The notes beneath the pieces were generated by a model. It did no database searches, was not told where the DNA came from, and worked only from the letters and a program-made list of their open reading frames with translations. A DNA stretch of 5,056 bases, from NCBI GenBank assembly GCA_900754385.1, contig CAAECP010000126.1, forward strand, positions 1 to 5,056, given 5' to 3'. Both the position numbers and the translations under genes were made by a program. How positions within the stretch are numbered: the first letter of the stretch is position 1; every line of letters starts with the position of its first letter. The DNA comes from an uncultured Collinsella sp. (GTDB lineage Bacteria > Actinomycetota > Coriobacteriia > Coriobacteriales > Coriobacteriaceae). Positions 1 to 5,049 of this stretch are shown one piece after another.

Positions 1-234
1 GACGCACTCGACGCCGAGCCCGGCGAGCTCCCTTTGCGGGGCGAAGCCGAGGTAGCCGCTCTCGTAGGCCGCGAGCGACGGCCCGGGGAACCTATCCATC
101 CACCCGGCGATCTCGCCCCAGGGGTTGCCGGGGAACCTCCTCGTCACGGCCTCGCCGGTGTCCGCGTCGAGGGCGCAGACGGTGGTCGACCTCAGGTGGA
201 CGTCCATCCCGAACGCGGTAGAATACTTTGGCAT
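1..234 (-). CDS. IS110-family transposase (bridge-RNA-guided type), N-terminal part, cut by the left window edge
   Basis: The minus-strand frame is open from an ATG at 234-232 to base 1 (78 codons, no stop), so the gene continues outside the window. The protein begins MPKYSTAF, then GMDVH (D11, H13) and, after a strand-rich stretch, AAYESG (E58), followed by a helix ending in ELAGLGVECV. This D-x-H plus YE-(S/A)-G pattern about 47 residues apart is the start of the RuvC-like DEDD domain of IS110-family transposases; the last two Asp and the Tnp20 serine domain would lie to the left. The family excises and inserts its element as a recombinase using an element-encoded bridge RNA. A strong Shine-Dalgarno GGGAGG (240-245) sits 5 nt before the ATG. 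All five Arg codons are AGG, unlike the CGN-rich neighbours, which fits acquired DNA. Whether the full gene is intact cannot be seen. Confidence 0.85.
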   Translation of the reverse strand, partial: MPKYSTAFGMDVHLRSTTVCALDADTGEAVTRRFPGNPWGEIAGWMDRFPGPSLAAYESGYLGFAPQRELAGLGVECV

Positions 235-400
235 GGGAGCCTCCCAACCTCGTTGCGGCGCGGCTGCGCCTATGGCACTTCAACATCATTGTCGCAGCCC
301 CGACCCGCGGTCACGAGCGGGGGCTCCTGTCTTTTTAGCGCCCTCGGATTGGGTCATAGTGTCTGTCGGTGCCAAAACATCGGCGTAACACTTGGCACAT
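235..400 (-). ncRNA. Candidate IS110 left-end non-coding region, possible bridge RNA
   Basis: This stretch lies directly upstream of the transposase start, where IS110-group elements carry the bridge RNA. It has no supported gene but has three stem-loops. GGCTGCG/CGCAGCC (262-268 with 293-299) encloses 24 nt. CCCGC/GCGGG (304-308 with 317-321) has an alternative outer pairing AGCCCC/GGGGCT (296-301 with 320-325). GTGCCAA/TTGGCAC (369-375 with 392-398) encloses 16 nt. Short perfect stems closing wide loops resemble the target- and donor-binding loops of bridge RNAs. The stems are seen; the bridge-RNA role is inference from position and family. The element end, the core dinucleotide and the guide pairings cannot be fixed, because the right end of the element is outside the window and 3' boundaries are unknown. 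Confidence 0.35.
240..245 (-). promoter_or_regulatory. Ribosome binding site of the IS110-type transposase
   Basis: On the minus strand the bases read GGGAGG, 5 nt upstream of the ATG at 234. This supports that ATG as the start and shows the fragment begins as a normal translated gene. The site is half of a small palindrome (GGGAG-C-CTCCC, 235-245), so it could be partly hidden in RNA. Confidence 0.7.
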
Positions 401-409
401 GGGTAGTCA

Positions 410-518
410 TTGGGGACGTTCTTAAACGACTGGTCAAAGGGGGCACTCTTGATGCACTTGGCACTTGGGGACGTTCCTTTTGTACCGGCAGTTTGGGACA
501 CTCCTTGCGTTAAGAGGC
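410..518. repeat. Degenerate tandem repeat, four units of about 27-28 bp
   Basis: Four units start at 410, 437, 465 and 492 (steps 27, 28, 27). Each begins with a TTGGGGACGTTCYTT-like block: units 1 and 3 share TTGGGGACGTT exactly (410-420, 465-475), unit 4 (492-506) matches unit 3 at 12 of 15 positions, and unit 2 (437-451) is the most diverged at about 9 of 15. Each of the first three ends in a related block (ACTGGTCA, ACTTGGCAC, ACCGGCAG). CACTTGGCAC also occurs at 389-398 and 455-464, so the array may start earlier. I recall similar GGGGACGTTCC-type repeats between genes in gut actinobacteria and clostridia, as REP-like elements, but could not check this. The end at about 518 is approximate. 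No coding function is supported. Confidence 0.6.
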
Positions 519-548
519 TGGCGTGCGTCAACCTGTTCACATTGCAGC

Positions 549-587
549 AAAAAAATCGCCCCGTTCTCGGTTGAGGACGGGGCGATT
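549..587 (-). terminator. Rho-independent terminator of pepT
   Basis: Bases 554-564 pair perfectly with 577-587 (AATCGCCCCGT/ACGGGGCGATT). The stem continues with 565-568 against 573-576, including one G-T wobble, giving 15 pairs closed by the 4-nt loop GGTT (569-572). Read on the minus strand, the stem is followed by a run of seven T (complement of A549-A555). It lies 26 bp beyond the pepT stop, in the right direction to end that transcript and insulate it from the repeat and IS region. Confidence 0.92.
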
Positions 588-613
588 CGTCTTTCGGACT
601 TGTGCAGCCAGGC

Positions 614-1861
614 TTATGCAAAGCGGGCGACGAGCTCCTGGAGCACATCGGTCATCTTGACGAGCGAACTGACCGGGACGAACTCGTTGACGCCGTGGTA
701 GCAATAGCCGCCGGTGGAAAGGTTGGGGCAGGGCAGACCGCGGAACGACAGCTGCGCGCCGTCGGTGCCGCCGCGAATCGGCAGCACTTGGGGCTCAACG
801 CCGCAGGCAAGGTAGGCTTCCTTGGCAACATCAATAAGCTCGGGATAGTCACGAACGATCTCGGCCATATTTCGATACTGCTGCTTAATCTCGACCGTCA
901 CGCGCTCCTCACCCAGACGCAGGTTGAGCATCGAGGCGGCGGCATCGATAAGGTCGAGTTTCTGCTGGAACTTGGCGGCGTCATGGTCGCGGACGATATA
1001 GCGCGCTGTGGCGTGATCGACGGTCGCAGATACGCCCTCAAGGTGATAAAAGCCCTCGTAGCCTTCCGTATACTCCGGGCGCTGGACGTAGGGGAGCAGT
1101 GCGTTGAAGTCGCAGAACAGATTGCCTGCGTTGACCATACGGCCCTTGGCGTCGCCCGGGTGGATGGACTGGCCCTCAAAGCGGACGGTCGCCTCGGCGG
1201 CGTTAAAGCACTCCCACTCCAGTTCGCCGATGGGGCCGCCGTCGACCGTGTAGGCGTACTTGCAGCCAAAGGTATCGATATCCAACAGCTCGGCTCCGTG
1301 GCCGATCTCCTCGTCAGGGCAGAAGCAAATGCCGAGTGCGGGATGGGGCAGAGAAGGGTCCTGAGCGACACGCGCGACAAGCGACATGATCTCGGCGACG
1401 CCTGCCTTGTCGTCCGCGCCCAGCAGCGTGGTGCCATCGCTGCAGACCAGGTCCTCACCCGCGAGGTCGTTCAGGGCAGGAAGCTTGGCGGTACTCATGG
1501 CAACGGGCTTACCGTCAACCGTGCCGCAGACCAGGTCGCCGCCTTCGTAGTGTACGATGTGCGGCTTCACGCCGGCACCCGGTGCAACTTCGGTGGTGTC
1601 GAGATGGGCGATCAGGCCCAGGGCGGGCTTGTCCTCAGCGCCCGCACTTGCGGGGATATGCGCGCAGACATAGGCGTGCTCGGTCACGTGGGCATCTTCC
1701 GCACCAAGCTCGCGCAGCTCTTCAGCCAGCACGTTGGCAAGGTCAAACTGAACGGCGCTCGAGGGTACCTGATCGCAGTTTGCATCCTCGGACTGCGTGT
1801 TGATCTGGACGTAGCGCAAAAAGCGCTCGAGGACATCGGGGCTCGTGGTGGTGTTTTCCAT
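614..1861 (-). CDS. pepT: Peptidase T (di-zinc tripeptide aminopeptidase, M20B)
   Basis: A 415-residue cytoplasmic enzyme that removes the N-terminal residue from tripeptides, late in peptide use. The M20 metal site is complete: HLDT (H86, catalytic D88), LLGADDKAG (bridging D150), PDEEIG (catalytic E184, ligand E185), TVDGGP (D207) and YHGVNE (H389). The lid/dimerisation domain sits in the middle (about 215-325), including GQSIHPGDAKGRMVNA, and RGGTDGAQLSFRGLP (363-377) follows in the returning catalytic domain. Length fits the family, which is slightly over 400 residues. The start MENTTTSP at 1861 is chosen because GGAG lies 8-9 nt upstream and the alignment with PepT begins there; an upstream in-frame ATG at 1957 has no ribosome site and would add 32 unrelated residues. 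No signal peptide. It is divergent from the metalloregulator gene and has its own terminator. Confidence 0.95.
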   Translation of the reverse strand: MENTTTSPDVLERFLRYVQINTQSEDANCDQVPSSAVQFDLANVLAEELRELGAEDAHVTEHAYVCAHIPASAGAEDKPALGLIAHLDTTEVAPGAGVKPHIVHYEGGDLVCGTVDGKPVAMSTAKLPALNDLAGEDLVCSDGTTLLGADDKAGVAEIMSLVARVAQDPSLPHPALGICFCPDEEIGHGAELLDIDTFGCKYAYTVDGGPIGELEWECFNAAEATVRFEGQSIHPGDAKGRMVNAGNLFCDFNALLPYVQRPEYTEGYEGFYHLEGVSATVDHATARYIVRDHDAAKFQQKLDLIDAAASMLNLRLGEERVTVEIKQQYRNMAEIVRDYPELIDVAKEAYLACGVEPQVLPIRGGTDGAQLSFRGLPCPNLSTGGYCYHGVNEFVPVSSLVKMTDVLQELVARFA

Positions 1862-1909
1862 AAAGACCGCTCCAATCTTGGTCGTCGTGTGCAACAAGAA
1901 CTCTAGCAC

Positions 1910-1927
1910 GGTATGCCACGGCATACC
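1910..1927. promoter_or_regulatory. Perfect palindrome in the divergent promoter region, candidate metalloregulator operator
   Basis: GGTATGCC, two bases (AC), GGCATACC: a perfect 8-bp inverted repeat with a 2-bp centre, midway between pepT and the DtxR/MntR-type gene. It overlaps the -35 position for the TAGAAT box at 1945-1950. On the minus strand it sits between the -35 and -10 positions of a weak candidate pepT promoter (TAGAGT at 1905-1900). The inner TGCC-n2-GGCA resembles the symmetric cores bound by MntR-type repressors. Autoregulation, and perhaps pepT control, is inference. I noticed no second full copy in the window. Confidence 0.6.
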
Positions 1928-1944
1928 ACGACGCTTGGATGGGG

Positions 1945-1950
1945 TAGAAT
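1945..1950 (+). promoter_or_regulatory. Candidate -10 box for the regulator operon
   Basis: TAGAAT differs from TATAAT at one base and would start transcription near 1957, leaving a leader of about 25 nt before the ATG at 1982. No good -35 box is present: the bases 17 bp upstream (1922-1927) are CATACC, the right arm of the palindrome. A weak -35 covered by an operator is common for repressed genes. Position-based inference. Confidence 0.4.
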
Positions 1951-1981
1951 CAGCCATTGAATGCAGAAGGGACGGAAGATC

Positions 1982-2404
1982 ATGGATACGACAAATAGCT
2001 CGCGCGAACTACATCTGACGGTGGCGAACGAAGACTACTTGGAGTGCATGGTTCGCATTGAAAGCGAAGAGGGGGAAACCAACGGCGTGCGATCGGTCGA
2101 CATCGCGCAGCGCCTTGGCGTCTCCAAGGCATCGGTCAATAAAGCGGTTTCGGCGCTCAAGGCATCCGAGCTTGTCGAGCAATCGCACTACGGCAAGGTG
2201 ATCCTGACCGATCGCGGCCGCGAGGTTGGCACGGCTATCTGGTACCGTCATCGCCTCATCCGCACGTTTTTGGTTCAGGAGCTCGGTGTCGAATTTGAGC
2301 GAGCCGATTCCGAGGCCTGCATGATGGAGCATGCGCTATCCGAGGACACGATGAGCCGCTGGCTCGCCTATCTCGAAAAGCAGGGAATCAGCGTCGAGGA
2401 ATAG
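1982..2404 (+). CDS. DtxR/MntR-family metal-dependent transcriptional repressor
   Basis: A 140-residue winged-helix regulator of two-domain MntR-like length, without the SH3-like third domain of DtxR. Residues 10-32 form the first helix. The helix-turn-helix is at about 38-62 (SVDIAQRLGVSKASVNKAVSAL) and the wing at 68-77. A helical dimerisation and metal domain follows, with WYRHRL (H90) and EACMMEHALS (C113, E116, H117). With D18 and E21 in NEDYLE these match the B. subtilis MntR ligands D8, E11, H77, E102 and H103, but the E99 position is Cys, as in DtxR/IdeR. The DtxR ancillary ligands E83 and H98 correspond to R94 and D109. The metal (Mn, Fe or Zn) is therefore open. The start at 1982 has AAGGGA (1967-1972) upstream; an in-frame ATG at 1961 lacks a good site. 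It is the first gene of an operon with the methyltransferase, and the palindrome upstream suggests autoregulation. Confidence 0.88.
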   Translation: MDTTNSSRELHLTVANEDYLECMVRIESEEGETNGVRSVDIAQRLGVSKASVNKAVSALKASELVEQSHYGKVILTDRGREVGTAIWYRHRLIRTFLVQELGVEFERADSEACMMEHALSEDTMSRWLAYLEKQGISVEE

Positions 2405-2414
2405 CGGGATATAT

Positions 2415-3308
2415 ATGGATACGAGTTATTACAACCGCTTTGGTGCCGAGGAACTTACGCGCCGCTTGTCGAGCGAGACCTTGTTGGCGCAGGGCCCCAT
2501 GGGCAGTGTTCTGTTGAGTGAGTACGATGCCGCCGACATTCCACCGGCGTTTTGGAATCTGGCAGAGCCGCAGACCGTTTCTCGTATCCATCGCTTGTAT
2601 GTCGCCGCCGGCGCGCAGGTGCTCATTACCAACACCTTTCAGGCATCAAGCTATGCCCTCAAACACGACCAGATTGCGCCGTCCGTGGCGGAGGTCAATC
2701 GCGGGGCCGTCGACGATGCCCGCCAGGCGCACCCTCAGCTGCTGCTGGGCTCGATGGGCCCGATCGGTATTGAGTGGTTTGCCGAGGACTCTGCCGAGTA
2801 TCGTGAAATCCGAGGCATTGCGCGCGAACAGGCGCACGCCTTGCTCAATGCCGGCGTTGACGGTCTGCTGATCGAGACGGTGACGTCTATCCGTAATTTG
2901 CAGCCCATGCTTGCCGGCGCTCGAGATGCCGCCGACGGCATGCCTGTTCTGGTGAGTTTTGTCGTTGACGATAAAGGCGACCTGTTGGGCGATGGCCTCA
3001 ACATCGAGGCAGCCGTTTTGTACGCCGAAAAACACGGCGCAAACTCGGTTGGTGTTAATTGCTGTTCGCTTGCGGCCGCGAACGCGACGGTGCCCAGGAT
3101 GGTTGCATCGGCGACTACTCCCGTCACGGTGCGTCCCAACGTAGGCGATCCGGTCCAGACTCAGGATGGCCCCGTATGGCACGAGAACCCCGAAGCTTTC
3201 GCGCGCGCATGCATCGAATGGAGACATGCCGGCGCCGCAATGGTGGGCAGTTGTTGTGGAACCACGGCAATCACTACGGCAGCGATGGCCGAGGCGCTCG
3301 ATATATAA
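2415..3308 (+). CDS. Homocysteine S-methyltransferase family protein (stand-alone Hcy domain)
   Basis: A 297-residue cytoplasmic TIM-barrel enzyme of the Hcy/BHMT type (MetH N-terminal module, MmuM, BHMT), expected to pass a methyl group to homocysteine and give methionine. Visible features are the N-terminal glycine motif QGPMGSVLL (26-34), AGAQVLITNTFQAS (65-78), GSMGPIG (112-118), LLIETVTS (E154), and the zinc ligands in GVNCCS (C216) and GSCCGTT (C280, C281). There is no cobalamin, folate or MTHFR domain, so the methyl donor is unclear: S-methylmethionine, methylated corrinoid protein or another donor. The usual Asp of the DG motif is Gln26. The ATG lies in ATATATATG, 10 bp after the regulator stop. 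The best ribosome site is GAGGAA (2396-2401), inside the end of the regulator gene at a long spacing, suggesting coupled translation. A strong terminator follows at once. Confidence 0.88.
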   Translation: MDTSYYNRFGAEELTRRLSSETLLAQGPMGSVLLSEYDAADIPPAFWNLAEPQTVSRIHRLYVAAGAQVLITNTFQASSYALKHDQIAPSVAEVNRGAVDDARQAHPQLLLGSMGPIGIEWFAEDSAEYREIRGIAREQAHALLNAGVDGLLIETVTSIRNLQPMLAGARDAADGMPVLVSFVVDDKGDLLGDGLNIEAAVLYAEKHGANSVGVNCCSLAAANATVPRMVASATTPVTVRPNVGDPVQTQDGPVWHENPEAFARACIEWRHAGAAMVGSCCGTTAITTAAMAEALDI

Positions 3309-3313
3309 AGGGT

Positions 3314-3342
3314 AAAACCGCTCCATACGGGGCGGTTTTTTT
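3314..3342 (+). terminator. Rho-independent terminator of the regulator-methyltransferase operon
   Basis: AAAACCGCTCC (3314-3324) pairs over all 11 positions (one T-G wobble) with GGGGCGGTTTT (3329-3339) around the loop ATAC. The run of seven T (3336-3342) overlaps the stem end. It starts 5 bp after the methyltransferase stop and separates that operon from the phosphohexomutase gene. Confidence 0.95.
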
Positions 3343-3350
3343 ATTGCCTG

Positions 3351-3413
3351 CATGTCCTCGGCAGCATTTGCCCAAATGGTGAATGCTGGTGCCGGCAGGT
3401 TGCCGAGTGCATG
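3351..3413. repeat. Nested imperfect inverted repeat between terminator and phosphohexomutase gene
   Basis: The outer arms 3351-3363 and 3401-3413 pair at 12 of 13 positions: CTCGGCA/TGCCGAG is perfect, then one C-T mismatch, one wobble and CATG/CATG. Directly inside, 3364-3372 pairs with 3378-3386 (GCATTTGCC against GGTGAATGC, two wobbles) with loop CAAAT. Bases 3387-3400 hold the palindrome TGCCGGCA (3390-3397). The pairings are read from sequence. Whether it acts as RNA leader, DNA site or mobile repeat is unknown. No promoter of convincing quality was found upstream of the gene: TTGCGG at 3414 with CATGAT at 3437 is only a weak option. Confidence 0.5.
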
Positions 3414-3453
3414 TTGCGGGTATACCCCATGCGTACCATGATCCAAACACTGT

Positions 3454-3459
3454 GAGGTG
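3454..3459 (+). promoter_or_regulatory. Ribosome binding site fixing the GTG start of the phosphohexomutase
   Basis: GAGGTG lies 7 nt before the GTG at 3467-3469. It decides the start: the protein then begins MCAIIHFGTDGWRA, as in the family. The in-frame ATG at 3383 would add 28 unrelated residues from the inverted repeat region. Confidence 0.75.
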
Positions 3460-3466
3460 TCTGCGC

Positions 3467-4867
3467 GTGTGCGCGATAATTCATTTTGGAACTGACGGTT
3501 GGCGCGCTCGCGTCGATGAGGACTTCACTGCCGATAACGTTGCCCGTATCGCCGATGCCGTCGGCGAGTTGTGGCAAAAGACCAATCCGGGCAAAACGGT
3601 ATATATAGGGTTCGACACCCGGCCCCTGGCGCGCGAGTTCGCTGAGCTTGCGGCGGGCGTGCTAGCAGCGCACGGGCTAGACGCCGTGCTCGCTTCGCGA
3701 CCTGTCCCGACCCCTGCCCTTACATGGGCGGCGGCTTATGACGGTGAAGCGTGCGGCGCGCTCATGGTGACGGGGTCCCATCATCCGCAGGGCTATCTGT
3801 GCCTCAAGATTCGCATGGGTGACGGCTCGACCGCCAACCAGGATGTCATCGAAGAGCTCGAAGAGACTATGGCTCCCGAGCCAATGGGGATCGAGGGGCA
3901 ATATCGCACCGCGGATATCATTCCTGACTATATGCAGGCGGTGGCATCGTTTGTCGATGCCGAAGCCATCCGCGCCGCGCACTTGCGCGTGGTTGTCGAT
4001 CCCATGGGCGGCGCAGCCCAGGGCTATCTAGCCGACTTACTGCGCGAGCTTGGCGTTGAGGTGCACGAGATTCACGCCGGGCAGGCGTCTGACCAAGAAG
4101 ATATCTGCCCCGACCCCGTTGAACCGTGGGTGGACGCTTGCGAGCGCACGGTTATCGAGGACGGAGCTTGCGCTGGCCTGGTGACCGACGGCGACGCCGA
4201 CCGTATCGGCGCGGTTGACGAGCGCGGCAGATATATACATCCGCATCAGATCATGGCGCTCGTTTTGGGCGACTTGGTTCAATTTCGTAATTTGGAGGGG
4301 CGCGTCGTCGTCAATCTTTCATGCTCGACGCTCGTGCGTCGCATTGCCGAGGCGCTTGGCTGCCGCGTGACCGTCAAACCAGTCGGTTTCAAATATATAG
4401 CGGCGGAGATGAAGAAGGGCGGCGTCCTCATAGGCGGCGAAGAAGCCGGTGGTATCGGCATCGCCGCGCATATGCCCGAGCGCGATGGAATCCTCGCCTG
4501 TCTGATTCTGTGTGAGCTTATGGCAAAGACGGGCGCGCCTTTGGGCGTTCTGGTCGACCAACTCGAGGACAGTTTTGGTAAGACGAGTTACGGTCGACGC
4601 GATTTGCGCCTTGAGGCCGAAGATGCCGAAACGTTGCGAACCCTGCTGCCGGGCGTAAACCCCAAGTCGATTTGTGGCAAGGTGCCGCAAAACGTTAGCC
4701 ATATGGATGGCTTGCGTTTGGCATTCGAGGATGACACGTGGCTGCTGGTCCGTCCTAGCGGGACCGAACCGGTGGTGCGCGTCTACGCCGAGGGGTTCTC
4801 GGTGGAAGAACGTGATGAGTTGCTCGATGCTGGCTGTGCTTTAGCTAGGGGGACGTATCCGCTTTAA
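3467..4867 (+). CDS. Phosphoglucomutase/phosphomannomutase family protein (alpha-D-phosphohexomutase)
   Basis: A 466-residue cytoplasmic enzyme that moves phosphate between C1 and C6 of a hexose through a phosphoserine, feeding sugar-nucleotide and glycogen or cell-wall precursors. The four-domain order is complete: FGTDGWRA (7-14), phosphoserine loop VTGSHHP (S104), metal loop TDGDADR (D241, D243, D245), sugar loop GGEEAGG (323-329) and C-terminal phosphate loop RPSGTEP (429-435). Length is normal for the family. The loops are not standard: SHNP is SHHP, the usual YNGxK is YLCLK (110-114) and GEESGG is GEEAGG, so substrate preference (glucose, mannose or glucosamine phosphate) cannot be assigned. 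The GTG start is fixed by GAGGTG (3454-3459). The gene stands alone between a terminator and a gene-free 189-bp tail; no terminator with a T-run follows. Confidence 0.9.
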   Translation: MCAIIHFGTDGWRARVDEDFTADNVARIADAVGELWQKTNPGKTVYIGFDTRPLAREFAELAAGVLAAHGLDAVLASRPVPTPALTWAAAYDGEACGALMVTGSHHPQGYLCLKIRMGDGSTANQDVIEELEETMAPEPMGIEGQYRTADIIPDYMQAVASFVDAEAIRAAHLRVVVDPMGGAAQGYLADLLRELGVEVHEIHAGQASDQEDICPDPVEPWVDACERTVIEDGACAGLVTDGDADRIGAVDERGRYIHPHQIMALVLGDLVQFRNLEGRVVVNLSCSTLVRRIAEALGCRVTVKPVGFKYIAAEMKKGGVLIGGEEAGGIGIAAHMPERDGILACLILCELMAKTGAPLGVLVDQLEDSFGKTSYGRRDLRLEAEDAETLRTLLPGVNPKSICGKVPQNVSHMDGLRLAFEDDTWLLVRPSGTEPVVRVYAEGFSVEERDELLDAGCALARGTYPL

Positions 4868-4941
4868 CCATGAGACTGCCTTATATAAAGAGATGCTCGG
4901 CGAGCGGTAGGTAACGGCTGGCAAACGTTAGTCGGATCACA
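4868..4941. other. Gap after the phosphohexomutase gene, no gene seen
   Basis: It contains TATATAA (4882-4888), which could be a -10 element without a matching -35, and a small perfect inverted repeat GCTCG-G-CGAGC (4895-4905). No T-run follows this repeat, so it is not a convincing terminator. Nothing else was recognised. Confidence 0.3.
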
Positions 4942-4961
4942 AAATGTGTAGGAAATGTGTA
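4942..4961. repeat. Direct repeat AAATGTGTA, two copies with an 11-bp period
   Basis: AAATGTGTA occurs at 4942-4950 and again at 4953-4961, separated by GG. The start-to-start distance is one DNA helical turn, as in tandem sites for response regulators and other activators. A short inverted repeat CACA/TGTG (4938-4948) overlaps the first copy. Binding is inference. Confidence 0.45.
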
Positions 4962-4976
4962 CGCCCAGATTCCCGC

Positions 4977-5049
4977 CCCCGGGGCCCCTCCGGTCTGGCA
5001 ATATATCTCCTTGCCGCGCGGCCCGGTCGGACCGGATGAGCCGCGGGGC
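4977..5049. other. GC-rich nested stem structure, candidate leader RNA near the right edge
   Basis: Three stems nest in order: GCCCC/GGGGC (4984-4988 with 5045-5049), CCGGTC/GACCGG (4990-4995 with 5030-5035) and GGCAA/TTGCC (4997-5001 with 5011-5015, loop TATATCTCC). A competing local palindrome CCGGTC-G-GACCGG lies at 5023-5035, and CCCCGGGG at 4977-4984. The switch between partners for 5030-5035 resembles alternative folding in regulatory leaders, but I could not match it to a known riboswitch, T-box or ncRNA. The sense strand is not known, and the structure may continue past the window. Confidence 0.35.

Noticed and set aside
34..513. Plus-strand open frame across the IS110 fragment and repeat array
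   Set aside because: It overlaps the IS110 frame on the other strand and runs through the non-coding stem-loops and repeats. The translation has no domain and no ribosome site was seen.
410..518. CRISPR array
   Set aside because: The units are tandem and diverged, with no constant repeat alternating with unique spacers and no cas gene in the window.
286..648. Minus-strand open frame across the pepT terminator and the repeats
   Set aside because: It would have to be translated through the terminator hairpin and overlaps the pepT end. Its repeated peptide pattern simply reflects the DNA tandem repeat.
602..1906. Long plus-strand open frame (434 codons) opposite pepT
   Set aside because: It is the antisense shadow of a complete PepT with all metal ligands. 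It starts without a ribosome site and gives no recognisable domain.
1862..1957. Longer pepT start at 1957
   Set aside because: The extra 32 residues do not belong to the family, and no Shine-Dalgarno precedes that ATG. The start at 1861 has GGAG at good spacing.
2405..2414. SAM or cobalamin riboswitch controlling the methyltransferase
   Set aside because: There are only 10 bp before the start, and the operon leader (about 25 nt before 1982) is too short for either.
2646..3446. Minus-strand open frame opposite the methyltransferase
   Set aside because: It is a shadow of the real gene, crosses its terminator, and has no recognisable motif.
3383..3466. Longer phosphohexomutase start at ATG 3383
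   Set aside because: The extension is translated from the inverted repeat region and is unlike the family. GAGGTG before the GTG at 3467 is a better site.
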